Below the pieces are notes generated by a model. The model had not been told where the DNA came from, made no database searches, and saw nothing but the letters and a program-made list of their open reading frames with translations. From Kosmotogaceae bacterium (GTDB lineage Bacteria; Thermotogota; Thermotogae; Petrotogales; Kosmotogaceae), in contig DLVL01000050.1 in NCBI GenBank assembly GCA_003444085.1, positions 15,948 through 45,493 of the forward strand: a stretch of DNA of 29,546 nucleotides. The letters run 5' to 3'. Of this stretch, positions 7,379-15,861 are shown piece after piece (position 1 is the first letter of the stretch; each line of letters begins with the position of its first letter). Made by a program: the position numbers and the translations under genes.

Positions 7379-9958
7379 TCATTCGCTTCTGAAGAGAATG
7401 TAGGCACTGGTAGCTGAAAGCTCAAGCTTTCCTGAGTATTCTCCGAGACTCTCCAGAGAAACAACGTGCCCATCAGAAGCCATCTGCCATGGACCTTCCG
7501 GTAATTCAAACACAACACTTTCAGGATTCCCGTTGAAGATTATGAGTATCTCCGACCATTCGTCACCTGAAGCTCTTCCATCAATAGTATAAGCTACTAC
7601 CTGGCGCAGTTCTCTCGGGAGGTCCAGAAACCTGATGCTGTTAACAATGTCTTCAGAACAACGCATTCTAAAAGCAGGGTGGTGTTTTCTCAGGGAGATC
7701 AGATCCCTGTAGTACTCGAATACATCCAGGAATTCCGCCTTCCTTGTCCAATCGAACTTGTTTATTTCGACCCCAGCATCGTAGCTGTTTTCGTTTCCAT
7801 CCTTTGTTCTGCAGAAATCAACCCCTCCATGAAGAAAGGGGATACCCTGTGACAGCAGTATTATCGCATTTGATAGTCTCTGGGCTGCTTTAAGCTGTTC
7901 TGTGGTTGCCTCTGGCCATGCGGAATAATTCTTGTCCCAAAGAGTCTGATTGTCATGAGAAGACACATAATTGACTGTTTCTCTGGGATTCCCGGCAAAG
8001 TCCGAAATCAGGTAATCGTATTCAATACTACCGACAACTCCACGCTTTATCCTGGTCTCTCTTGCCCGCATTCCAAGAGCAAAACCGCGGGCAGTATGCT
8101 CAAAAACACTTCCCCTGATTGCATCGCGAAATCCGTCGTTGAATAAAGCTATGTTTGTATTCTTCTGATCTCCTTTTCCAAACGTGACTTCTGCTCCAAA
8201 ACCACCCCATGGTTCTCCGTAGAGTATTACACCGGGGTCAATCTCTGTGAGCGTCCTATCAATTTCAAGAACTGTCTCCTTATCGAAAATACCGATAAGA
8301 TCGAATCGGAAACCATCAACGTTGTACTCTTCCATCCAGTAACGCAGCGAATCAACGATGAATTTCCTCATCATGGGCCTTTCAGTAGCCACATCGTTCC
8401 CAACACCTGAGTGGTTTGTGTAAGCCCCCGCCCTGTCAGTTCTATAGAAGTAATGTGGAACGGTCTGATCAAATGGAGAGTTCTCGCCTGTCTGTGCCGT
8501 GTGATTGTACACAACGTCCAGGATAACTCCTATACCAGCTTCATGTAGTGCTTTGATCATTTTCTTTGTCTCGACAATCCTAGAGAGAGGATCTCGAGGA
8601 TCTGTGCTGTAGTGTCCTTCCGGCACCCAGTAAAGATGAGGGTCATATCCCCACCCATACGCTCCCGGTTCACCCTCATTCACGTAGAAGAAATCGGAAA
8701 TAGGCATTATATGAACATGTGTGATCCCGAGCTCAATCAGATGGTCAAGTCCGACACTTACTCCACCTGGTCCACTTGCACCTCGCTCAGCAAGTCCAAG
8801 ATACTTCCCTTTATGAGTGATTGTGGTAGATTCATCTGCTGTAATGTCACCAACGTGAATCTCGTAAATGATCGCATCAAGTGGAGAATCAGAGCGCGGC
8901 TTTTTGTAGTCTTCCCATCCTTCAAAACCTGTCTTGCCAAGGTCAACCACAACTGATCTCTGGCTATTGTGTGTAACAGCTCTGGAATACATGTCAACCG
9001 TCTCCCTGACTTCGCCATAAGAGAAGAATCGATACTTATACGCTGTCAGATGGAGATCACCCTCTACAACGATTTCCCAGATACCTTTATCACATCGTGT
9101 CATCGGGATCACTTCATAAGTCGCGCCATAGAGCGTATCGAACAGAAGCAGATACACCCTTGAAGAAACAGGAGACCATATCCTGAATGTGGTCCTCTCA
9201 GGTTCGTAGATTGCACCCAATTCTCCTTCATAATAGAAAACATCGTCATCAAGAGCTTTTCTGACAATTACGGTTCGGTCGATATAACCATCGATGCTAA
9301 CCTGTATAGACTCAGATACTCCCGAAGGATCGATCGGTTCTTCCAGCGATATCTTGATGTAGCTCGTTACAGATATATCAACCGGATCTGCTTTCTCCAC
9401 GTTTCTTAAAGCTATCTCTGCTCCGCCGACTTTAACTTGAACCTTTTCTCGCCACATTCTTGTATCAAAAGGTGTTGACAAAAGGCAGTAGATTTCGTCC
9501 AGCCTGTCAAGAAAGGCTGCCTTTATCCTTGGACTGAGATCTATTTGTGAAGGATCCGTCAGGTACTCCATTTCACCTTCAAGCACCCAGATTTCAGCAA
9601 CCCCGCTTTCAGGTATGTCGACGAATCTGTCCGGGGTCACATCTTTCATCTCCCATTCACGTAAACGCACAATGAACCCTAGTTTCGTATGCGCCTCAGG
9701 CAAAACAACAACCGCTCTCCTTCCAAATTCAGTTTCTTGAGTGAACTGGTAGCTCTGCCCCTGCATACTGACAGGTTCATGAGGCCAGACCCAGAGGTTC
9801 CAGCCGCCGTAGTCATCTTTGTAGCGATGGTAATTCACTATCAGTACAGTTTTGCCTCCGAAATCCGAAGCAGTCTTGTCAGGAGCAAAATAATCGTAAG
9901 CAAAGAACGGGGTTACAAAGAGAGTGATCACCAGGATGACCATAAGAAGCCGTTTCAT
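7379..9958 (-). CDS. pulA: secreted type I pullulanase (GH13_14)
   Basis: Hydrolyses alpha-1,6 branch points of pullulan and related glucans outside the cell. The 859-residue protein has a signal peptide (KRLL, hydrophobic core to about residue 20, FFA-YDY cleavage region). A CBM41-like starch-binding domain covers about 36-130 (VLIVNYHRYKDDYGGWNLWVW), then a linker beta domain and CBM48 at about 248-345. The GH13 barrel has the pullulanase signature AYGWGYDP (433-440), DVVYNHT (481-487), the nucleophile in DGFRFDLIG (Asp553), the acid in LYGEPWGG (Glu582) and SSHDNQ (Asp669). A C-terminal beta domain ends the protein. GGGAGGCG precedes the ATG. All catalytic residues are present. It heads an operon with the MoaB-like gene and two kinases, whose functional link to it is not obvious. 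Confidence 0.96.
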   Translation of the reverse strand: MKRLLMVILVITLFVTPFFAYDYFAPDKTASDFGGKTVLIVNYHRYKDDYGGWNLWVWPHEPVSMQGQSYQFTQETEFGRRAVVVLPEAHTKLGFIVRLREWEMKDVTPDRFVDIPESGVAEIWVLEGEMEYLTDPSQIDLSPRIKAAFLDRLDEIYCLLSTPFDTRMWREKVQVKVGGAEIALRNVEKADPVDISVTSYIKISLEEPIDPSGVSESIQVSIDGYIDRTVIVRKALDDDVFYYEGELGAIYEPERTTFRIWSPVSSRVYLLLFDTLYGATYEVIPMTRCDKGIWEIVVEGDLHLTAYKYRFFSYGEVRETVDMYSRAVTHNSQRSVVVDLGKTGFEGWEDYKKPRSDSPLDAIIYEIHVGDITADESTTITHKGKYLGLAERGASGPGGVSVGLDHLIELGITHVHIMPISDFFYVNEGEPGAYGWGYDPHLYWVPEGHYSTDPRDPLSRIVETKKMIKALHEAGIGVILDVVYNHTAQTGENSPFDQTVPHYFYRTDRAGAYTNHSGVGNDVATERPMMRKFIVDSLRYWMEEYNVDGFRFDLIGIFDKETVLEIDRTLTEIDPGVILYGEPWGGFGAEVTFGKGDQKNTNIALFNDGFRDAIRGSVFEHTARGFALGMRARETRIKRGVVGSIEYDYLISDFAGNPRETVNYVSSHDNQTLWDKNYSAWPEATTEQLKAAQRLSNAIILLSQGIPFLHGGVDFCRTKDGNENSYDAGVEINKFDWTRKAEFLDVFEYYRDLISLRKHHPAFRMRCSEDIVNSIRFLDLPRELRQVVAYTIDGRASGDEWSEILIIFNGNPESVVFELPEGPWQMASDGHVVSLESLGEYSGKLELSATSAYILFRSE

Positions 9959-10002
9959 ACTTTTCGCCTCCCAGAAGATTTCATTGAATCACTACTATCT
10001 AG

Positions 10003-10011
10003 AGTATACCA
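10003..10011 (-). promoter_or_regulatory. extended -10 promoter for the pullulanase operon
   Basis: The minus strand reads TGG then TATACT (10011-10003), an extended -10 element 44 nt upstream of the pullulanase ATG. No good -35 is seen, which is usual for extended -10 promoters. Confidence 0.4.
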
Positions 10012-10065
10012 AGTTGTTTCCCCATAAGTTCGACATATGCTAACTTGTCAGAGGTCGCGTGCATG

Positions 10066-10094
10066 TTGATCAGACCAGACATCTGTGTTAAATT
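10066..10094 (+). promoter_or_regulatory. possible promoter for the MATE transporter
   Basis: TTGATC (10066-10071), a 17-nt spacer and TAAATT (10089-10094), about 30 nt before the MATE start codon. This is a moderate match in a 166-nt divergent intergenic region shared with the pullulanase promoter. Confidence 0.35.
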
Positions 10095-10124
10095 CGATAA
10101 GCATACCAAACATAAGGGGCGGCC

Positions 10125-11468
10125 ATGAGAGAATCAAAGGTCGACATACTCAACGAAAGAATGACCGGAGCTTTGCTCAAACTGGCATGGCCTTCTGTTA
10201 CTTCTTTCCTATTGCAGAGCCTCTACAATATCATTGACACGTTCTGGCTGGGAAAGCTTGGAAAGCTGGAAGTATCAGCCCCCACAATAGCCTGGCCGAT
10301 CATCTTTCTGGTTCTTTCCGTGGGGATGGGTTTGTCTGTCGCAGGCATCGCCATGGTTTCTCAATACACAGGCAAAGGGGAGCACAGAACTGCATCTCAG
10401 GCGGCCGGGCAGACCTTGATAGTCGGCTTTTCGGTAGCCACAGTGCTTGGAGTCCTTGGTGGCATTGGCAGTGAATGGATCCTGTCGATTCTCAAAATCC
10501 CGGAAGAACTCTTCCCCCTCACAAACATTTACTTGAAGACTATACTTTACGGAGCACCGCTGGCTTTTGGTACATTACTGATCAACTCGATATTCTCCGG
10601 TCGGGGTGACACGATTACCCCAATGAAGATAATGATCGCTTCTGTGACCCTTAATGCAGTAGTAGACCCTATTATGATATTCGGCGTGGGATTCCCCGGA
10701 CTTGGTGTGCAGGGAGCAGCACTGGCTACAGTCTTTTCCCGAGGAGTGGTCCTATTTTACGCACTCTATCTGCTATTCAGCGGAAAGAAGGGTTTCAGAA
10801 TACGCTTTTCAGACCTCATCCCTGCTCCCAAAATGATGTTTGGTGTAGTACGTATAGGGTTTCCATCTTCTATTGGCGGTTCAGTGACATCGGTGGCGTT
10901 CATCATCATAACAGCAATGATAGCTCAGTTTGGACCGGTCGTCACCTCTGCTGTCGGGGTGGGAAACAGAGTGATATCACTTGCCACAATGTTCTCGATG
11001 GGCCTTGCTCAGGCTACTTCTGCAATGGTAGGGCAGTATCTGGGGGCAGAGCGCAGAAACGATGCTTATCGGGTTGTGTGGAGATCATCGGCGATCAACA
11101 TGGCGGTCGTTGGTGCAATATGTCTCTTCACTTTCCTGTTCGGACGTCAGGTAACAGCGCTGTTCATCAATGAACCTGACGTGCTTGTGGAAGGGGCGAA
11201 ATTCTTCAGAATAGTCTCTCTGTCTGTTCCGTTTTTTACGACGTTCAACATCTTTGATGGAGGATTACGAGGATCGGGTCACACGGTAAAGTCAATGATC
11301 CTCAATATTGCCAGACTCTGGATAATAAGGCTTCCAGCAATCTATTTCTTTGGTCAATTCATGGGTGTTATGGGAATCTACTATGCGATGCTCCTCAGTA
11401 ACATGGCAATTGCAGTAGCTGCAGGACTTGTGATTATTTCAAAGCGCTGGCTTCGTCCAGTTGTATAG
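10125..11468 (+). CDS. MATE-family multidrug/cation efflux transporter
   Basis: Integral membrane antiporter that exports cationic compounds in exchange for Na+ or H+. The 447-residue protein contains about 12 hydrophobic segments in two homologous halves. Family features include the N-terminal stretch NERMTGALLKLAWPSV, the helix-1/2 region YNIIDTFWLGKLG, a Gly-Arg-Gly-Asp loop (FSGRGDTITPM) after helix 5, and the pseudo-symmetric second-half loop GGLRGSGHT. The length is typical (440-460). AAGGGG lies before the ATG. It is transcribed divergently from pullulanase; the downstream hydrogenase gene has its own possible promoter, so co-transcription is uncertain. The substrate cannot be inferred. 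Confidence 0.95.
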   Translation: MRESKVDILNERMTGALLKLAWPSVTSFLLQSLYNIIDTFWLGKLGKLEVSAPTIAWPIIFLVLSVGMGLSVAGIAMVSQYTGKGEHRTASQAAGQTLIVGFSVATVLGVLGGIGSEWILSILKIPEELFPLTNIYLKTILYGAPLAFGTLLINSIFSGRGDTITPMKIMIASVTLNAVVDPIMIFGVGFPGLGVQGAALATVFSRGVVLFYALYLLFSGKKGFRIRFSDLIPAPKMMFGVVRIGFPSSIGGSVTSVAFIIITAMIAQFGPVVTSAVGVGNRVISLATMFSMGLAQATSAMVGQYLGAERRNDAYRVVWRSSAINMAVVGAICLFTFLFGRQVTALFINEPDVLVEGAKFFRIVSLSVPFFTTFNIFDGGLRGSGHTVKSMILNIARLWIIRLPAIYFFGQFMGVMGIYYAMLLSNMAIAVAAGLVIISKRWLRPVV

Positions 11469-11520
11469 TCTAAGGGTATCAGAATTTTAACCTGCCTTGA
11501 AGGCGGCTCAATGAACTCTA

Positions 11521-11529
11521 TGCTAGAAT
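11521..11529 (+). promoter_or_regulatory. possible extended -10 for the hydrogenase gene
   Basis: TGC then TAGAAT (11521-11529), 55 nt before the hydrogenase GTG. No convincing -35 element was found. A weak GCC/GGC hairpin upstream lacks a T-run and is not a clear MATE terminator. Confidence 0.3.
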
Positions 11530-11584
11530 TGTTTGATAGAAAAATCACAAGCAACGTCTTAGCCAGGTTGCAGGAGGTGCTGTT

Positions 11585-13339
11585 GTGGCCGTAAAGATAC
11601 ACATTGATGGTAGAGAACACGAGGTTCAGGAAGGTCAGACTATTCTTGAGGCATGCAGAGAACTTGGAGTAAATGTCCCAACGCTGTGCTATCACGCAGC
11701 TTTGTCAACAGTAGGAACTTGCAGGGTTTGTGTGGTTGAGGTAGAGGGAGCAAGAAACCTTCAGCCTGCATGTGTTACACAGGTGACTGATGGCATGCAG
11801 ATCAAGACGAAATCAACACGAGTTAATAACGCCATAAGGTTCAACCTTGGACTCCTGCTTTCAAACCACCCCAACGACTGTATGACATGCGATGTGAATG
11901 GTAACTGTGAGTTCCAGGATCTCATATACCAGTATGACGTTAAAGACATGTTCCCGAAGAGTTTGCGTGATGTTCCATACGACACTTCCAGCCCTTCTCT
12001 TTTCCGAGATATGACCAAATGCATCACTTGTGGCAGATGTGTGAGGGCCTGTACGGAGTTGCAGGGACTGTCCATTTTATCGGAAGTAGAGAGAGGTTAT
12101 CACGTCTTACCGCTTCCCTCTCTGGGAGCACCGATAGGTGCCACGGATTGTATTAACTGCGGTCAGTGCGCCACTGTCTGTCCTGTTGGTGCAATAACTG
12201 AACGTATGGATTTCAGAAAGGTTCTTCATGAACTGGATATCAGAGAAAAGGTACTCGTTGTTCAGACGGCTCCTTCCGTCAGAGTCGCTTTGGGTGAAGA
12301 GTTTGGCGAGGAACCGGGTACTATTACAACAGGTAAAATGGTGGCTGCTTTGAGACGCCTCGGGTTCGATTATGTGTTCGATGTGAACTTCTCCGCTGAC
12401 CTTACGATAATGGAGGAAGGGTCCGAATTGCTTGAGCGTTTGAAAAAAGGCGGCAAGTTCCCCATGTTCACTTCTTGTTGTCCAGGATGGATAAACCTGG
12501 TAGAGAAGTACTACCCCGAGTTCACAGAGAATTTATCCAGCGCAAAATCTCCGCAGGAGATGCTTGGCCCTCTGGTCAAGACTTACTTCGCCAAGAAGAT
12601 CGGAAAAAGGCCAGAAGATATCTTCCTTGTATCGATAATGCCGTGCACTGCAAAGAAAGACGAAGCCGAAAGACCTCAGCAGCGAGTCGATGGTATTCAG
12701 ACAATCGATGCCGTCCTCACAACTCGAGAACTGGGAAAGATCATCAAGATGCATAAGATACCTTATGAATCTCTTGAGGAAGAGGACTACGACGAACCTC
12801 TTGGAATTTCGACCGGAGCCGCTGCAATCTTCGGAACTACAGGCGGTGTAATGGAAGCGGCTCTTAGAACAGCTTACGAGCTGCACACCGGAGAACCTTT
12901 GCCCAAGCTTGATTTCGATGACGTAAGAGGGTTTGAAGGTATTAAGGAGACCGTTGTCGATATCAAGGGAACCAAACTGAGGGTGGCAGTCGCTCATGGT
13001 GGTGCAAATCTGGTAAAACTGATGGAGAAGATAAAATCTGGCGAAGCAGAATATGACTTCGTTGAGATGATGGCTTGTCCTGGTGGTTGTATCGGCGGCG
13101 GTGGCCAGCCCAAGTCGAACAGAATTGGTTATCTTCAGGACAGAATGAAATCCATCTACGAAATTGACACAGACAAGAAGCTCAGGAAATCACACGAGAA
13201 TCCTGCGATTATTAAAATATACGAGGACTACCTTGGGAAGCCTTTGAGCCATCTTTCCCATGAACTGCTCCACACCACATACACAAACAGAAAGGCATCC
13301 GTAATCGAGAGGGAGAAAGAACTGGAAAAGGTCAAGTGA
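11585..13339 (+). CDS. hydA: [FeFe] hydrogenase, CpI-like modular (M3) catalytic subunit
   Basis: Catalyses reversible proton reduction to H2 in the cytoplasm. The 584-residue protein has an N-terminal [2Fe-2S] domain (Cys35, 46, 49, 63) and a His-ligated [4Fe-4S] motif (His95, Cys99, 102, 108). Two ferredoxin-type clusters follow (Cys146/149/152/156 and Cys189/192/195/199). The H-cluster domain carries TSCCPGW (proton-transfer Cys298, ligand Cys299), MPCTAKKDE (Cys354), and MMACPGGCIGGGGQP (Cys498, Cys502). The spacing matches Clostridium pasteurianus CpI shifted by one residue. It starts at GTG after AGGAGGTG. It lacks the C-terminal extension of Thermotoga HydA. No HydB/HydC or maturase genes are adjacent, so it may act alone with ferredoxin or with subunits encoded elsewhere. 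Confidence 0.97.
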   Translation: MAVKIHIDGREHEVQEGQTILEACRELGVNVPTLCYHAALSTVGTCRVCVVEVEGARNLQPACVTQVTDGMQIKTKSTRVNNAIRFNLGLLLSNHPNDCMTCDVNGNCEFQDLIYQYDVKDMFPKSLRDVPYDTSSPSLFRDMTKCITCGRCVRACTELQGLSILSEVERGYHVLPLPSLGAPIGATDCINCGQCATVCPVGAITERMDFRKVLHELDIREKVLVVQTAPSVRVALGEEFGEEPGTITTGKMVAALRRLGFDYVFDVNFSADLTIMEEGSELLERLKKGGKFPMFTSCCPGWINLVEKYYPEFTENLSSAKSPQEMLGPLVKTYFAKKIGKRPEDIFLVSIMPCTAKKDEAERPQQRVDGIQTIDAVLTTRELGKIIKMHKIPYESLEEEDYDEPLGISTGAAAIFGTTGGVMEAALRTAYELHTGEPLPKLDFDDVRGFEGIKETVVDIKGTKLRVAVAHGGANLVKLMEKIKSGEAEYDFVEMMACPGGCIGGGGQPKSNRIGYLQDRMKSIYEIDTDKKLRKSHENPAIIKIYEDYLGKPLSHLSHELLHTTYTNRKASVIEREKELEKVK

Positions 13340-13362
13340 GTTAGTTCCACGAATGATATTTC

Positions 13363-13398
13363 GGGAGGATTCCAAAAAGGGATCCTCCCTTTTCTCTT
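13363..13398 (+). terminator. intrinsic terminator after hydA
   Basis: GGGAGGATTCC (13363-13373) pairs with GGATCCTCCC (13380-13389) with one bulged T and a short A-rich loop. It is followed by a T-rich run (13390-13398). The reverse direction lacks a T-run, so it works mainly for hydA. The T-run reaches the stop codon of the convergent sugar-transferase gene. Confidence 0.85.
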
Positions 13399-14356
13399 AT
13401 TCCTTTTTCGTCAGAAGCGCTCTTGCGAGCGCATGGGGGGTTTTTGCCATGCACTTGAAGTCCATGAGGAGCGTTCTGTTCTTAACATAGAAGAGATCGT
13501 ACAGAGTTTTTTCGAGGTACTCTTCAGGAGTTGTTGTGTACTTGTAGTTTATCTGCGCCCAACCAGTCAGCCCTGGGTTGACGAGTAATCTCAGTTCATA
13601 GTCTGGCACACACTTGATCCCCATTTCGTGAAAATCCGGCAGTTCTGGCCTGGGACCTACTATACTCATTTCCCCGCGCAAGACATTGAAAAGCTGTGGT
13701 ATCTCGTCTATACGAAGGGGTCTCAGGAGCTTTCCAACGCTGTTCACAGCATGAGTTCCGTTCTGCCTGGAGAAGGTTCTGAGTTTGAACATCATGAACG
13801 GCTTTCCTCCTTTGCCTACTCTCTCTTGTCTTATTATTGCAGGCCTTCCTGAGTGAAGAATAACGAGCAGGACTGAGAGCAGGAGAATTGGACTGAGTAT
13901 CACCAGCAGGAAAGAACCTGCAACAATGTCCAAAAACCTCTTTGCGGTGCCATTATGCTTCTTGTGGAAGGCGTCTGCAGAGATCTCTTCGGGGGTTATC
14001 TTCTCCTGCATCTGTCTTGTTATCTTCAGAAGAATCCTGACAGGCAACAGATACTTGAAGACAGTCAACAGAAATGCGGGCAGGATTACAATCACTTCGC
14101 CTACCAGGAATGTCACGATGCCGCCAAGCATGAGTATCGCCACTGAAGTGAGAAGAGATGCATGGCGTTCAGCGTCTTTTACAAAGGTTCTGCGCTCGTT
14201 AGCACGACTCATGAAGGAAACAATAAAGCAGAATATAACTGCCCAGACCATCTCAACAAACCCCAGTACCAGAACCGGGATACAAACCAGCAGGTCTACA
14301 ATATAAAGAATCACAAACACCTCGAAGTCTCGAGAATAAAGGACAATACTTCTCAT
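13397..14356 (-). CDS. polyprenyl-phosphate sugar-1-phosphate transferase
   Basis: Membrane enzyme that moves a sugar-1-phosphate onto a polyprenyl (undecaprenyl) phosphate carrier, starting synthesis of a surface glycan. The 319-residue protein has N-terminal hydrophobic segments at about 13-50 and 68-112 and a re-entrant helix KRFLDIVAGSFLLVILSP (139-156). The catalytic core (PF02397) shows FKLRTF (190-195), the Asp-Glu dyad in RIDEIPQLFNVLRGEMS (Asp217, Glu218), SIVGPRPE (231-238) and VNPGLTGWAQI (259-269). The N-terminal half is shorter than in WbaP/EpsE-type enzymes. No Shine-Dalgarno sequence precedes the ATG, so the start is less sure. It stands alone here, without glycosyltransferase neighbours, converging on hydA. 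Confidence 0.9.
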   Translation of the reverse strand: MRSIVLYSRDFEVFVILYIVDLLVCIPVLVLGFVEMVWAVIFCFIVSFMSRANERRTFVKDAERHASLLTSVAILMLGGIVTFLVGEVIVILPAFLLTVFKYLLPVRILLKITRQMQEKITPEEISADAFHKKHNGTAKRFLDIVAGSFLLVILSPILLLSVLLVILHSGRPAIIRQERVGKGGKPFMMFKLRTFSRQNGTHAVNSVGKLLRPLRIDEIPQLFNVLRGEMSIVGPRPELPDFHEMGIKCVPDYELRLLVNPGLTGWAQINYKYTTTPEEYLEKTLYDLFYVKNRTLLMDFKCMAKTPHALARALLTKKE

Positions 14357-14451
14357 GAGGAACGCGTATCTAAATGTCCAGCTAATACTACTATGTTAGA
14401 ATCTTTACGAAATCCGTAGGTGTGTTTCTTCCGGACGGCAAAGAGTAACTG

Positions 14452-14479
14452 CTGTCAATCTTGTCGAGACTAGTATAAT
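14452..14479 (+). promoter_or_regulatory. promoter for the phosphoesterase / FN3-protein operon
   Basis: CTGTCA (14452-14457), a 16-nt spacer and a perfect TATAAT (14474-14479), about 67 nt before the phosphoesterase start. Confidence 0.45.
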
Positions 14480-14546
14480 TAATCTCGTCAGATAAATCAA
14501 ACAACACAGCCGAAATAGCCTGCTCCAAGGGCACGCCACCGATGGA

Positions 14547-15848
14547 GTGATATGGTTGAAGGAAGTGAAGAAGATCTACCTCAGCGATCTTCATATTGGA
14601 GATCGGTCGGTCAGAGACGATTTCGAGTTTGACAAGGAACTCGTAACATTGCTTGAGAAGGCCGTTACTGAGGGAATAAGGGAGATAGTATTTGTCGGTG
14701 ACACTTTTGAACTTGTTGCTTCTTCAGAGGTAAAATCCCATGGTCTGGTCCCCTATACTGTTCTTACCAAGCGAATCAGTCCTTCTCTCGTTATGAGAAT
14801 CGCAGAGAGACACCGAGAAGTCTTTTCGGCCCTTGGGGAGTTTTCGCATTCTGGGAAACTCACATTCGTCGTGGGAAACCATGACAATTACCTGTTGCAT
14901 TCAAGACAGCTCTCCGATGCGCTTGTAACAGTGATTGGCGGTGAAAGTTCTAACATAAGAATACTCCCTTATCAGCTCGACAGAGACTTCAACATACTGG
15001 CAATTCATGGCCACCAGTACGACGCTATGAATCGATTCAGCAGAGACAAAAAGACCCGTGATTTGATCGGTCCGTTGGGAGAATATCTCGAACGTTATAT
15101 GATGATGCACTTCGATGAAATCGTGCTTCAGAAGAATGCTCCTGTTGAAATCATACAGAACTACCACAAGGTTCATCCCACTCTTGACTTGTTCATGTGG
15201 TTCGAATACATCCGTAGATTCTACGATATTGGGCTGAATCTTTCCGACTTGTGGACGCGTGCGTTTGTGGATATGATGGATACACCATTTGTAAGAGTCT
15301 GGATGAAGAATAATTATCCAAGGCTTAGATTCTTCTCTAACCTTTTTGTTAACGGTCCTGCAGGTATGCGAATTGGAAACACAATAGTGCGATTGTTTAT
15401 GACTTTAAGACGCTTGAGAAGAACCGATTATCTTCTTCAAACGGGGCAGAAGCTACTGGGAGCACGTGGCGAAAAGGGTTACAAGAAGGCGATGAAACCC
15501 GAGCATTTTGCAGACCTTGGGGGGCGGACCCCGGAATTTGTTCCGAGTGATCTAAAAGGTGTCGTTATGGGTCATAATCACAGACACTCATTGAGAATCA
15601 TCCCTTCTGGCGGTGAGTACAACTTCTATGCAAATACCGGCACATGGAGACCACTGATTGAACTTATCGATAAGAATATCTCAGTGGCTTTTGAACGAAA
15701 GACAGAGCTATTCTATCTTGTTGTCTCCTGCTATAACGGAGATCTGGAACTGGAAACAAATCATGTGAGAAAGCTGAGTGACCGTCAGTTCAAGATCGCT
15801 CAGGGAACAAGAAATGAGCAACATGAAACAATGAGAGCAAGTGTCTGA
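14547..15848 (+). CDS. calcineurin-like metallophosphoesterase
   Basis: Binuclear-metal phosphoesterase. The 433-residue protein carries all family motifs: YLSDLHIGD (D-x-H), FVGDTFE (GD), VVGNHDNY (GNHD), AIHGHQYD, and VVMGHNHRH (GHxH). Between the last two motifs lies an unusually long insert of roughly 170 residues, rich in aromatic and basic residues, which sets it apart from compact LpxH-type hydrolases. The substrate is unknown. The GTG start is uncertain: no strong ribosome site is present, and in-frame TTG or GTG codons slightly downstream are alternatives. Its stop lies next to the ribosome site of the following surface-protein gene, so the two are probably translated together. Confidence 0.87.
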   Translation: MIWLKEVKKIYLSDLHIGDRSVRDDFEFDKELVTLLEKAVTEGIREIVFVGDTFELVASSEVKSHGLVPYTVLTKRISPSLVMRIAERHREVFSALGEFSHSGKLTFVVGNHDNYLLHSRQLSDALVTVIGGESSNIRILPYQLDRDFNILAIHGHQYDAMNRFSRDKKTRDLIGPLGEYLERYMMMHFDEIVLQKNAPVEIIQNYHKVHPTLDLFMWFEYIRRFYDIGLNLSDLWTRAFVDMMDTPFVRVWMKNNYPRLRFFSNLFVNGPAGMRIGNTIVRLFMTLRRLRRTDYLLQTGQKLLGARGEKGYKKAMKPEHFADLGGRTPEFVPSDLKGVVMGHNHRHSLRIIPSGGEYNFYANTGTWRPLIELIDKNISVAFERKTELFYLVVSCYNGDLELETNHVRKLSDRQFKIAQGTRNEQHETMRASV

Positions 15849-15861
15849 GGAGGAGATAAAT

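Noticed and set aside
11469..11510. Terminator after the MATE gene (GCCTT...AAGGC hairpin)
   Set aside because: Very short stem and no following T-run.
14391..14594. Minus-strand 67-codon frame before the phosphoesterase
   Set aside because: It overlaps the promoter and start of the plus-strand gene, has no ribosome site and no recognisable domain.
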